From positions 124,001-188,000 of the forward strand of contig NZ_AMZN01000014.1 in NCBI RefSeq assembly GCF_000331535.1: a stretch of DNA of 64,000 bases, read 5' to 3'. A model generated the notes under the pieces. The model saw only the letters and a program-made list of their open reading frames with translations, had not been told where the DNA came from and ran no database searches. This document shows, in pieces, positions 8,127 through 16,293 of this stretch (the stretch's first letter is position 1; every line of letters begins with the position of its first letter). Source of the DNA: Fulvivirga imtechensis AK7 (lineage in GTDB: Bacteria; Bacteroidota; Bacteroidia; Cytophagales; Cyclobacteriaceae). A program made the translations under genes and the position numbers.

Positions 8127-9104
8127 TTATGATTTACGTTTTTTAATGGCGATAATTAATTCTGATTTTTTAAGCTTATTATCTCCGCGAAGAATCATCT
8201 CTTTAATAGTTTCTTCACAGGCTCTAACAATATCAGAATAATTCAGTCCTTCTGCCTCTTTAGCTAGCATCTGGTAATTAATTCGCTCATTAAATTTGAA
8301 CCCAAAGAGATTTTTCTTGATTGTATCAATGATTTCACTTTTGTTCGGTAAAGGATAAGTAATGATATCATCAAATCTTCTGAATAAAGCCTGATCCAGA
8401 GTCTCTGGCATATTTGTAGCAGCAACAATAACGCTGTTACTTTGATCTTTTTCAATATTAATTAAAAAGCTATTTAAGACACGTTTGATTTCTCCAACAT
8501 CTTGTCCTTGGTTTCTGTGCGAACCAATTGAGTCAAATTCATCAAATAAATACACTCCTCTATGGTCGGGCATTGCATCAAATATCAACCGCAATTTTGC
8601 AATTGACTCCCCCATAAACTTAGAAATTAAACCATCCAATCGAACAATGAAAACAGGAATTCCTAACTCTCCAGCAATTGCTTGTGCGGTCATGGTCTTT
8701 CCACATCCTGGAGGACCCTGAAGTAAAAGCTTCCTCCTTGGCATGAGGTTGTGTTGTCTGAGGACTTCCCATTTTTGTTGTTCATTGACCAATTTCAACA
8801 ACGGTTCTTCTACTGATGGAGCAAGAATCATATCCTTTAGCTTGATCTTTGGCTGGAAAATTTCAATCAGTTCATGAAGATCCCGTTTTGATTGATTTAT
8901 TGGAATTGTCTTACTCCGATCGAGAAAAGAAAGGGAACGGTTTTTTCTCGCTTTCTCAATTAGCGACTTAAGTTCCTGAGCAAATGTTGTATGACCTTTC
9001 CGTGCTTCAGACGCAGCAATTTGCATAGCAGAAGCAAAAAAACGCTCTTCATCACCATCGCCGAATGATTTAATTAAACTTTTTATTTGATCCGCTGCTG
9101 CCAT
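8127..9104 (-). CDS. ietA: IetA-like AAA+ ATPase
   Basis: This 325-residue protein has one AAA+ module: Walker A GPPGCGKT at 130-137, Walker B VYLFDEFD at 184-191, sensor 1 in VAATN (about 227-231), an arginine finger pair in RRFDD (242-246) and a sensor 2-like NYSDIV near 288-293. The first 100 residues form a helical N-terminal domain. The layout is that of a classical-clade AAA ATPase like those of FtsH and katanin, without a protease domain of its own. The protease is supplied by the abutting subtilase gene. In IetAS systems the ATPase restrains or directs the protease. It is preceded after 149 bp by a membrane-protein gene on the same strand. Confidence 0.85.
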   Translation of the reverse strand: MAAADQIKSLIKSFGDGDEERFFASAMQIAASEARKGHTTFAQELKSLIEKARKNRSLSFLDRSKTIPINQSKRDLHELIEIFQPKIKLKDMILAPSVEEPLLKLVNEQQKWEVLRQHNLMPRRKLLLQGPPGCGKTMTAQAIAGELGIPVFIVRLDGLISKFMGESIAKLRLIFDAMPDHRGVYLFDEFDSIGSHRNQGQDVGEIKRVLNSFLINIEKDQSNSVIVAATNMPETLDQALFRRFDDIITYPLPNKSEIIDTIKKNLFGFKFNERINYQMLAKEAEGLNYSDIVRACEETIKEMILRGDNKLKKSELIIAIKKRKS

Positions 9105-9253
9105 TATTAAATAATTAGTTCTTCTTCATTCATTTCCAAAAATACAACTAAGTATTTCCAAATCCATTTAAATTGACGTTTTTGATTGACGACCCTTTTG
9201 CATATAACGACCGCATACGCCTTAGGCGATTTCCAAGCCACTGTCGGTACGAG

Positions 9254-10159
9254 TTATTTTTCTACTTCGAATTCATATTCAATTTCATAAATCCCAGGTT
9301 GCAGTGGAACATTGAATTCATCCGATTTTAAACCTATATGAAAATCATATACGGTCCCTGTTTTCGCAAAAACATTTACATTTTGACTTCCATTTGGTGA
9401 TTTTTTTAATACGGATTTATTCTTAGTGGGTGGCGAACTTAAGTTCGTATCGAATTTGGCCACAACATGCCCTTTGAAACTAGGCTCCGAAAGAAGAACC
9501 TTGATGATCCCCTTCTTTTTATCGGTATCGTTTGTTTCAATCAGATGGTCATGAAGTTCTGCATTATTTCTTTTTAAACTTGATTGTGGGACTAAGTGAG
9601 AGGGAAGTTTTTGAGAGTTCGCCTCTATTTTTTCTTCAATTTTCTCTCGTTTAGCAGGAGAAGCACTTGAGATCAGATCAATATCTTCAAATAATTGTGA
9701 CTGGGCATTACTTTGTTCAGTTAGTTTTTCTCTAACCTCATCTGATACAACACCTGCCCAATCACTTAGATATGTGTTATTTGATGAACGAATTAAACGA
9801 ATCATATTGCGAGTTGATTCTAGATATATCATGCCCTTCGAATCCGAGTTTTCCATCGCTGATTTTTCTTGCTTACTATCAAGATACTGTTCAATGGAAT
9901 ATAGCTGTTTTGATTGATTCAATATCTTTTCGCTTGACTGCTCTCCAATCCTATCAATCAATTTTGTGTTTTCTGCCTTTAAGGTTTTTTTAGAATAATG
10001 TGATGAAATAACCCAAGAAAAAGCCGCTGAGCCTAACGCTAAAATGATTGAAATCAAAAGTCCTTCTCTTGATTCAAGATTATCTAGTTGACTTGTCAAA
10101 ACCAAACATGCAATAACTAAAAAAAATGAACCCCCTGCTAATATATTCTTAACATTCAT
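9254..10159 (-). CDS. Two-helix membrane protein upstream of ietAS
   Basis: I do not recognise a family. With the ATG at 10157-10159 it has 301 residues; a TTG 27 bp upstream would add nine. Two hydrophobic helices (about residues 7-24 and 35-53) are joined by a short acidic loop. A long charged, probably coiled-coil cytoplasmic part follows to about residue 220, and then a beta-rich C-terminal domain of about 80 residues (from GHVVAKFDTNL to YEFEVEK) that could be a ligand-binding sandwich. It shares strand and low G+C with ietA, whose start lies 149 bp downstream. It may be a sensor or membrane effector of the IetAS locus or simply a neighbour; the sequence does not decide. Confidence 0.65.
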   Translation of the reverse strand: MNVKNILAGGSFFLVIACLVLTSQLDNLESREGLLISIILALGSAAFSWVISSHYSKKTLKAENTKLIDRIGEQSSEKILNQSKQLYSIEQYLDSKQEKSAMENSDSKGMIYLESTRNMIRLIRSSNNTYLSDWAGVVSDEVREKLTEQSNAQSQLFEDIDLISSASPAKREKIEEKIEANSQKLPSHLVPQSSLKRNNAELHDHLIETNDTDKKKGIIKVLLSEPSFKGHVVAKFDTNLSSPPTKNKSVLKKSPNGSQNVNVFAKTGTVYDFHIGLKSDEFNVPLQPGIYEIEYEFEVEK

Positions 10160-10919
10160 ATCCAACAATTTAATATGCGCAAACAATTACATATTCTGTA
10201 ACATTTTCTATTATAATATTGATCTATGTCAAGCGCCACAATCTACACCTCCCCCTCCTCACCTCCACCAAAACTTTCCCAACACCCCAAATCCCTTTCC
10301 GAAAGCAGCAGAAAAGCGGAAGATCCGCCCACACAGCACTTCAGGCATCTCCAAAAGATAATCAATTAAAAGCAATGGTTTTTGTAGGGAAAAAGGAACG
10401 GAATGGTGAAAATGGCCTTGAGAGGCTATAGGAGAAGATTTCTGTCAATCCGGATTAGGTATTTTTCACTATAAAATTGGGTAAAATGTACCAATTACAG
10501 TTTTGCCGTTTTCTGTTCGCAGTTCACAGTTTTTTGGGTTTGGTTGGGGAGAAGTAGCACAGCCTGGAGGGATTTATGCACAAGTAACTGCTCCAAAGGT
10601 GCATGGATCTCTCCCTCTGTCCCCGAGGCAAGCCAGGCAAGCTCGGGACAGGCGAGATGACTGTACTTCTAACATTCTTAAGGAGGGGGGCATGGCATGC
10701 GTCAGACGGTTCCGAAACCGTCAGACGCTTTTCCACGGCTCCCATCCGAACAGCATTACTTAACCCAGGTTCATTGCCTGGCCCACTTCCCCAGGCGATC
10801 TTTGCGCAAGAGATTCTAGTCGGGAGTCTTTAGTCGTGAGTATTGAGATGACACGTAATAAATAATTGGCAACGTACCCAAGTCTCAATACTCAAATCTC
10901 AAATCTCAATACTAGTTAT
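10160..10919. other. Gene-free stretch with hairpins and repeats
   Basis: No open frame here has recognisable protein features. Visible items are a long hairpin at 10699-10728 followed by a short T run, a CCCCGAGGCAAG...CTCGGGACAGG repeat near 10620-10650 related to the MITE interiors elsewhere, and a run of TCTCAATACTCAAATCTC-type short repeats (10881-10912) just before the DoxX gene. Confidence 0.5.
10699..10728 (+). terminator. Hairpin with T run
   Basis: GCGTCAGACGGTT and AACCGTCAGACGC can pair across a 3-4-base loop with one internal A-A mismatch, and TTTT follows. It looks like an intrinsic terminator, but no plus-strand gene precedes it closely. Confidence 0.35.
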
Positions 10920-11372
10920 ATGAAGCCGTTAATCGTACTTATTGTCACTTTTTTAATCGCTCTTGTAGCATTCAAAATATTTCGCAATGCCTATGAATTA
11001 GCTTTGTCTGCCCGGATAGCGCTCTCCATCACCCTTTTGTTCACCGCCATGGGGCACTTTGCTTTCTCTGAGGGCATGGCCATGATGGTGCCGGAATTTA
11101 TTCCCTTCAAAAAGGAGATGGTATATCTCACGGGCCTTATTGAAATTGCTGCGGCTATTGGTTTGCACGTTCCTCAGCTCCGCCCTCTGACGGGGTGGCT
11201 GCTGATCCTGTTCTTCGTGCTGGTGCTTCCGGCCAACATCAAAGCAGCCATGGAGCAGGTAGATTATCAAAAAGCAACGTTCGGAGGCCCCGGTGTGACT
11301 TATTTGTGGTTTAGGGTGCCTTTGCAAATCCTTTTTATCGTGTGGACGTATTTTAGTGCTGTGCGTAACTAA
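10920..11372 (+). CDS. DoxX-family membrane protein
   Basis: This 150-residue hydrophobic protein has four predicted membrane helices (about residues 3-20, 32-48, 65-85, 92-112) and a fifth hydrophobic C-terminal segment. The segments SARIALSITLLFTAMGHF and LTGLIEIAAAIGLHV fit the DoxX/DUF4345-like group of small quinone-associated membrane proteins. I chose the ATG at 10920 because the upstream in-frame extension is repeat sequence. DoxX proteins were first linked to thiosulfate:quinone oxidoreductase, but most bacterial members have no assigned role. It stands alone between repeats and a toxin-antitoxin remnant on the opposite strand. Confidence 0.7.
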   Translation: MKPLIVLIVTFLIALVAFKIFRNAYELALSARIALSITLLFTAMGHFAFSEGMAMMVPEFIPFKKEMVYLTGLIEIAAAIGLHVPQLRPLTGWLLILFFVLVLPANIKAAMEQVDYQKATFGGPGVTYLWFRVPLQILFIVWTYFSAVRN

Positions 11373-11377
11373 AGCTG

Positions 11378-11703
11378 TTACTCTATCTTTTTCAAAAGAT
11401 CTAACAGTTCCTTATCTGTGATATTTTCCTTGTTGGATTTATCATAAATGGAGAGCAAAAAAACCGTTTCACCAGTAACATAAACATACGTAATCACTCG
11501 TGCACCACCAGATTTGCCCTTACCCTTTGAAGCAATAGCAAGGCGAATTTTATAACAGTTATTGCCAATTGAAGTGCCAAACGTAGGTTCTTCGGCAAGT
11601 TTATCTCCTAATTCCTTTAGTTCAGTTCTAAGAGAGGGGTACTTCTTGATGAGTTTTTTGCTTCCCTTTTGAAGGAGGAAATGGCACCGACTCTATAGCT
11701 CAT
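11378..11703 (-). pseudogene. RelE-like toxin gene broken by a 1-base frameshift
   Basis: The minus strand starts MSYRVGAISSFKREA from the ATG at 11701-11703, inside the end of the antitoxin gene, and then hits a run of six A (11654-11659). Read as it stands, the frame stops about 14 codons later. If the run had seven A, it would continue through KLIKKYPSLRTELKELG, then KIRLAIASKGKGKSGGAR, and end SNKENITDKELLDLLKKIE at 11378, a full-length RelE/HigB-type mRNA interferase. A single base loss, or a sequencing error in the homopolymer, explains the break. Confidence 0.8.
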
Positions 11704-11908
11704 CCAGAAACTCGCTTAACGGTTGAGCTTTTTTTTTCCCCGCCTTAATCTGGTTTACTTCTTCAACAGCGCTTTTTAAGTCTTTCAAGATTTGTTCTTT
11801 TGATGTCTCTTCTTCAGTCTCCACTTTTTTTATAAACTTCAGACTTTTTATCAACTCCATAAAAAACGGGACTTTTTTATCAGGGATATGTATGGTAATC
11901 TGTTTCAT
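11693..11908 (-). CDS. Antitoxin of a RelE-type pair
   Basis: This 71-residue charged protein opens MKQITIHIPDKKVPFFMEL and ends KAQPLSEFLDEL, the pattern of the small Bacteroidota antitoxins found directly before RelE-like toxins. An N-terminal strand region is followed by a long helix and a toxin-wrapping tail. It overlaps the toxin start by about 11 bp. The antitoxin frame is intact while the toxin is frameshifted, so the module is probably silent as a toxin. Confidence 0.75.
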   Translation of the reverse strand: MKQITIHIPDKKVPFFMELIKSLKFIKKVETEEETSKEQILKDLKSAVEEVNQIKAGKKKAQPLSEFLDEL

Positions 11909-12013
11909 CTATGAAAGAGTTTTGCCTGCAAAATTGTAAATATAGTAACCTTATCTAAGCAAAAAAAGTTGCACCTTAGCTTCAGTGCAGTGCGTAATTA
12001 AAAATTCTTTCCC

Positions 12014-12601
12014 TTGGACCACGGCCACATCATAGAGCAAACAAAGAGCGTTGTTACATCGATTATAAAAGCTTCTGACCCGGAGTTGCACTATTTCAGG
12101 CAAAATGTTCGTGTCCATCAAATGGCAAAATCAGACCTCCTGGTTCGGGAAGGCGAAACATGTAATAGCATCTTTTTTGTGAACAGCGGTGTTTTTCGCT
12201 CATTTTTATGGGCTGATGATGTGGAGGTGAATACTGAATTTTTCTTTGAAAACTCTTTTGCAGGGGCTTTCACCAGCTTTTTACTGGAACGCAAAACTGT
12301 GCTTAATATTCAGGCGCTTGAAGAAGCTACGGTAACTGAAATTCCAAAAGCGACTTTGGAAGCGCTTTATCAACGCGATCCGGCTTGGTACGCATTGGGT
12401 AAATATATTTTCGAAAGGGAATTCATAAAAAAATGTCAACGGGAAAGTGACTTCCTAAAGCTAAGTGCAAAAGAAAGGTATCTCAGCCTGGTTCAACAGC
12501 ACCCACAGATAGAGGAGCGGATTCCGGGATATCATATAGCCTCTTTTCTGGGTATCAAACCTGAATCCCTCAGTCGCATTCGTTCAGGAAGATTGACATA
12601 A
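12014..12601 (+). CDS. Crp/Fnr-family transcriptional regulator
   Basis: This 195-residue regulator has the same two-part build as the one at 408: a cupin-like sensor domain (FFVNSGVFRSFLW, TEFFFENSFAGAFTSFLL) and a short C-terminal HTH ending GIKPESLSRIRSGR. The only start that gives the full family length is the TTG at 12014, directly after an in-frame stop at 11999. The next ATG (12122) would cut into the sensor domain. It is a clear but distant paralogue of the first Crp gene. No gene follows closely on the same strand, because a nested repeat element begins at its stop codon. Confidence 0.8.
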   Translation: MDHGHIIEQTKSVVTSIIKASDPELHYFRQNVRVHQMAKSDLLVREGETCNSIFFVNSGVFRSFLWADDVEVNTEFFFENSFAGAFTSFLLERKTVLNIQALEEATVTEIPKATLEALYQRDPAWYALGKYIFEREFIKKCQRESDFLKLSAKERYLSLVQQHPQIEERIPGYHIASFLGIKPESLSRIRSGRLT

Positions 12602-13120
12602 ATTAACCGTGAGTTCGATATAAAATGCTTAAAAAAAGATAGTCATCCTGACGTGAGGAAGGATCTTCCTAAGTTGGCGGTAGTATCCTTGAACTTAGTA
12701 AGATTCTTCGTGCCTCCCCGGCAAGTTCCATAGCCGTTAACTTAAGAGAAATATAGCCCCAGAGGATATACATAATAACCTAAATATATGACACCTTGTG
12801 AAAATATGTGGTCTCACACCTCACCCATCAAAAGCCTGTGCTTTTACTACAGTCTGCACTTCCCTCTCCTTGAGGAGAGGGCAATTCTTCTGTGCTTATA
12901 TTTCAGCCTGTTCAGGGGTGAGGTGATAACTCAACACGGGAATAAAATGATTGGATTTAGCATTTTAGATATCATTTTAAAAGTGCCACAGACATTTCGC
13001 TCCTACCGGGATGTTTGAGTTAACGGCTATGGAGCCAAGGTCGGGACAGGCAGAATGACCTTAAAATGAGGTTTTTGGGTTATTTTAGTCGGTTCTACTA
13101 TATGAATTCATGTTAAATTA
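12601..13120. mobile_element. MITE-like element, copy B, interrupted by a second element
   Basis: The left part (12601-12726) matches the left half of the intact copy at 18663-18856 read on the other strand: GTGAGTTCGATATAAAATGC, then GTCATCCTGACGTGAGG. The right part (13034-13120) matches the remainder, GGGACAGGCAGAATGACC to TCGGTTCTACTATAT. Between them lies foreign DNA bounded by 16-bp inverted repeats. The outer ends are degenerate compared with copy A. The 5' end touches the stop codon of the Crp gene. Confidence 0.75.
12727..13033. mobile_element. Nested element with 16-bp inverted repeats
   Basis: TCCATAGCCGTTAACT at 12727-12742 is repeated exactly in reverse complement at 13018-13033. 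The roughly 275 bp inside have no gene. They include CACCTCACCCATCAAAA, with a diverged second copy near 16984, and the self-complementary CCCTCTCCTTGAGGAGAGGG near 12862. It sits inside MITE copy B and is therefore the younger insertion. Confidence 0.7.
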
Positions 13121-13178
13121 ACATAGGTCAATCACCATATTGTTACACATCTCATTATTTTGACATCAAAAAAGTACC

Positions 13179-14069
13179 ATGGACAAAAGAGTAAAATTTG
13201 ACTTCGAGTTTTTCTTCACCAACGGAGGCAGTATCAAAGGCGAAGATTTCCGCCTCGATATCTCCGGAGACGACATCAGCGATAAAGCGCTGGCCGATTA
13301 TATCATCGAAGATATGCGGCTGCTGATGGTAGGCGAGACCAGGATCCTGAACAAGGAGATCATTACCGAAAAGCATAAACGAAAGCCGGTCAATGGCAGC
13401 ACGGGCAAAAGCATGCTCATAGACCTCAGCCACACCATAGAAGATGGGCTGGTGACCTACAAAGGCTTGCCTGCACCTGTTATCTGTGATTATCTGAGTC
13501 GTGAAGAGTCAAAAAAACACTATGAAGAGGGCACGGAGTTTCAAATCGGCAAGATTGAAATGGTATCCAACACCGGCACATACATCGACTGCCCTTTCCA
13601 CCGGTTTGAAAACGGTAAAGACCTCTCCGAAGTAGGACTGGAAGCTTTCACCGACCTCGAAGGCATCGTGATCAGGGTGCCGCATACCGAAACCAAAGAG
13701 GTCACACGGGCACACCTGGAAAACTATGAGGTTCGTAACCGGGCAGTACTTATCCACACCGGGTGGGATGAATACTGGAACATCGAGGCTTACTACGAAA
13801 ACAACCCTTACCTGACCAAAGAGGCGGCCGAATACCTGGTAAGCTGTGGCGTCAGGCTGGTGGGTATCGACTCTCTGAACATCGACAACACCAATGGCAA
13901 GAGCCGGCCTGTGCATACCACACTTTTGGGAGCTGAGGTGCTGATCGTTGAGCACCTGTGCAACCTGCAACTGCTTCCGGAAGAGGGGTTTACGTTCAGC
14001 GCCATTCCTCCGAAGTTTAAAGGGGTGGGCACTTTCCCGGTGAGGGCTATGGCGAAAGTGAGAGGGTGA
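13179..14069 (+). CDS. Cyclase-family (kynurenine formamidase-like) hydrolase with N-terminal extension
   Basis: Residues 78-296 form a cyclase/KynB-type metal-dependent hydrolase: MLIDLSHTIEDGLVTYKG at the start, the metal motif NTGTYIDCPFHRF (131-143; D137, H141), and the closing SRPVHTTLLGAEVLIVEHL. Characterised members hydrolyse N-formylkynurenine or related cyclic amides, while many are unassigned. In place of the usual HGTHVD the motif reads TGTYID, so the first histidine is replaced and metal binding may be altered. The first 77 residues are an extra acidic domain (FEFFFTNGGSIKGEDFRLD) without a known name, fused in frame. The ATG at 13179 gives the whole fusion. Confidence 0.75.
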   Translation: MDKRVKFDFEFFFTNGGSIKGEDFRLDISGDDISDKALADYIIEDMRLLMVGETRILNKEIITEKHKRKPVNGSTGKSMLIDLSHTIEDGLVTYKGLPAPVICDYLSREESKKHYEEGTEFQIGKIEMVSNTGTYIDCPFHRFENGKDLSEVGLEAFTDLEGIVIRVPHTETKEVTRAHLENYEVRNRAVLIHTGWDEYWNIEAYYENNPYLTKEAAEYLVSCGVRLVGIDSLNIDNTNGKSRPVHTTLLGAEVLIVEHLCNLQLLPEEGFTFSAIPPKFKGVGTFPVRAMAKVRG

Positions 14070-14091
14070 TGTTTCGAGGTAAGTGATCTGA

Positions 14092-14802
14092 TTGGAGTCA
14101 TCTGATCACGCTCTAGAGCTGCTTATGGAAGAGAAACTAAAACATGTAAATGCTCAGATTAGTATCTATGTGCCAAATGATAAAATAAAGGAAATCCTGC
14201 AGAAGGAATCCGCACAGAAAGAAGTTAAACTGACACCTGCCAGAGCCATGCTGCTTTACCTCATGTTTCAATATGAAGCTATGGGAGAGCAGAGCAGTTT
14301 ATTTGTCGCCAACAAACTGGCTTATTTTCTACAGCGCGCAGGCGAAAATCTACGCTTAAAATTTGAAGCTTATCATTATGGCCCTTATGCGGTACAGTTA
14401 AATCATGTTTTGCTGCATTTAAATGGAGTCTATTTAAAAGGAATGGAGCAAAATGTAGTCAAGCCTTTTGAACCAATCCATTTGGACTATGACAAATACG
14501 CAGAGATTGAGAAATACATTCGTGCGAATCTATCACTTGAACAGCAGCAGCGACTTAAAAGTGTTCTAAAACTAATCCAAGGTTTTGAGTCGACTTTTTC
14601 GATGGAATTGCTTTCCTCTGTTGATTATCTTGTTTCAAAAGAAGCGGTTAAATCCACTGATGAGATTCTGAAACACCTGTCGCAGTGGAACCCGAGAAAA
14701 ACTGACCTGTTCCAACCACGACACGTCAAAATAGCCTATGATCATCTGAAAGATCAAGCGCAAAGTAGTTTTGAATTGGTTTATAGGATTATTTCGGATT
14801 GA
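14092..14802 (+). pseudogene. darG: 5'-truncated DarG: C-terminal domain without macro domain
   Basis: The frame starts without a good start codon at 14092 (first ATG at 14125). Its first 25 residues, LELLMEEKLKHVNAQISIYV, look like the last helix and strand of a macro domain. The rest is the C-terminal domain of DarG: LTPARAMLLYLMFQYEAMG, VANKLAYFLQRAGENLRLKF and HYGPYAVQLNHVLLHLNG. DarG removes ADP-ribose from DNA with its macro domain and blocks DarT with the C-terminal part. The catalytic macro domain and a darT gene are both missing here, so this is a remnant, though the surviving domain could still be made. It begins 23 bp after the cyclase gene, at an inverted GTGATCTGAT/ATCTGATCAC sequence. 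Confidence 0.75.
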
Positions 14803-14873
14803 AGGAAAATTTCGATCAGTTTGATATTCTCGGTTAGGAAGCTCCTTCCTTCGTCAGGTTGACCGTCAATATT

Positions 14874-15068
14874 GCATATCGAGATATGCGATAAAAAATT
14901 ATAGTTAATAATTTTACAGTCCGCGACATGTTGATTCTCAATTCGCGATTCGCGAATTCTAACCACACATAAAAATAAATATTCCATATTCCGATATGGA
15001 ATATTTATCTAATTCCACTTTAAAATCAGCATCTAATTCAGTAATATTATGTATTCGAATATGGAATA
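14874..15068 (+). promoter_or_regulatory. Array of four palindromic operators
   Basis: Four inverted repeats lie before the HTH gene: GCATATC-GA-GATATGC (14874-14889), ATTCGCGA-T-TCGCGAAT (14941-14957), ATATTCCATAT-TCCG-ATATGGAATAT (14979-15004) and TATTC-N7-GAATA (15052-15068). The last two share the TATTC...ATGGAATA core. Such symmetry strongly suggests dimeric repressor sites, most simply for the HTH protein encoded at 15075. Confidence 0.7.
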
Positions 15069-15074
15069 AAGAAA

Positions 15075-15635
15075 ATGGCTGTACAAAAACAACCTACAAT
15101 AAGCCCGTTGGATATAGTTGTTCTATTACGAATCGCCATGTCCAATGAACAGGAACTTTCGCAAAACCTACTCGCTGGAGAATTACAATTAAGTCAGTCC
15201 GAGATCAGCAAGTCTCTTAAAAGATCCCGCTATGCAGGTCTGTTAATTGGCAACTACCAAGTGATGAAACAACCTTTAATGGATTTTATTCAATATGGAA
15301 TAAAATATGCCTTTCCTCAACAGCCTGGTGCGGTAGTAAGAGGAGTGCCTACGGCCCACTCGATGAGTCCTTTGAGTGATGAAATTCAAAGCTCAGAAAA
15401 TTATGTATGGCCCTATGCAAGAGGAACGATGAGGGGGCAGGCAATCACCCCGTTGTATCCCGGGGCTGTTAAAGCGGCCCTAATGAATGATCGATTGCAT
15501 GTGCAATTATCATTAATTGACGCGATACGTGTAGGTAGAACAAGAGAAAGGCAACTTGCTATTCAAATATTAAGAAAACAGCTATTGAATGAAGAATACA
15601 CAGATCAATCGACTGGCTACTATACAGGTAGCTAA
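15075..15635 (+). CDS. HTH regulator paired with a nucleotidyltransferase
   Basis: In this 186-residue protein the N-terminal 70 residues hold a winged-helix-like DNA-binding part (LDIVVLLRIAMSNEQELSQN, GELQLSQSEISKSLKRSRYA). The remainder includes a conserved-looking PTAHSMSPLSDEI stretch and YPGAVKAAL. The gene starts 7 bp after the last operator palindrome and overlaps the next gene by 47 bp, so the two are one unit. In AbiE-type systems a regulator/antitoxin precedes a nucleotidyltransferase toxin; this pair has the same order and a related logic. I cannot assign it to a named family with certainty. Confidence 0.7.
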   Translation: MAVQKQPTISPLDIVVLLRIAMSNEQELSQNLLAGELQLSQSEISKSLKRSRYAGLLIGNYQVMKQPLMDFIQYGIKYAFPQQPGAVVRGVPTAHSMSPLSDEIQSSENYVWPYARGTMRGQAITPLYPGAVKAALMNDRLHVQLSLIDAIRVGRTRERQLAIQILRKQLLNEEYTDQSTGYYTGS

Positions 15636-16293
15636 AGCATTAGATGATTTAAATGAACAGGTAGTTTATGTTGGCGGAGCAGTGGTCAGCCTTTATATTG
15701 ACGACCCTGCTGCTGATGATGTTCGGCCTACAAAAGACATTGATCTGAGTTTTGAAATTCTGAGTATCGGTGAACTGGAATTGTTAAGGGAAGAATTGAA
15801 TAAACGTGGATTTAAACAGACTTTTGAAGACAATGTGATTTGTAGATTCCGTCTCGATGATAAAAAAGTAGATGTGATGGCCACGGAGGAAATAGGCTGG
15901 GCACCTGCAAACAGATGGTTTAAAGACGGATTTAAAAATTCTTATACTGTTGATGTAGAAGATGTTACAATTCGACTAATGCCATTCCCATATTTTCTGG
16001 CTTCCAAGTTTGATGCATTCAAGGGTAGAGGCGCTAAGGATGCCAGAATGAGTCATGATTTTGAAGATATTGTGTATTTATTAAATTACACCTCAGATTT
16101 TACAGAAATTATCCTTTCAAGTGACGCAGAAGTAAGAATTTTTTTGATCAACTGCTTTGAAGAAATACTCAATGACAAATTACTACAGGAAGCTATTATA
16201 GCCCATATGTATTACGCGGAAAGAGAGGAAAGATTTAATATTATTATTGACCAGATAAAAGAAACAATAGATGGGCTTCAACAAACTCAATAG
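15589..16293 (+). CDS. Nucleotidyltransferase, AbiEii/DUF6036-like, likely toxin
   Basis: This 234-residue protein has a minimal nucleotidyltransferase core: YVGGAVVSLY (Gly-Gly motif), TKDIDLSFE with the DxD metal ligands, and KKVDVMAT with the third acidic residue. A helical C-terminal part includes FLASKFDAFKGRGAKDARMSHDFEDI, the usual second conserved block of the AbiEii/DUF6036-type enzymes. Known relatives add nucleotides to tRNA acceptor ends or modify protein targets and act as toxins. The last 23 bp overlap the start of the hsdR remnant, so the C-terminal residues may have been changed by that recombination. Confidence 0.75.
   Translation: MKNTQINRLATIQVAKALDDLNEQVVYVGGAVVSLYIDDPAADDVRPTKDIDLSFEILSIGELELLREELNKRGFKQTFEDNVICRFRLDDKKVDVMATEEIGWAPANRWFKDGFKNSYTVDVEDVTIRLMPFPYFLASKFDAFKGRGAKDARMSHDFEDIVYLLNYTSDFTEIILSSDAEVRIFLINCFEEILNDKLLQEAIIAHMYYAEREERFNIIIDQIKETIDGLQQTQ

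Noticed and set aside
10503-10833. Overlapping open frames on both strands around 10.5-10.8 kb
   Set aside because: Both strands are open because the DNA is GC-rich repeat sequence; the translations cross a hairpin and show no family features.
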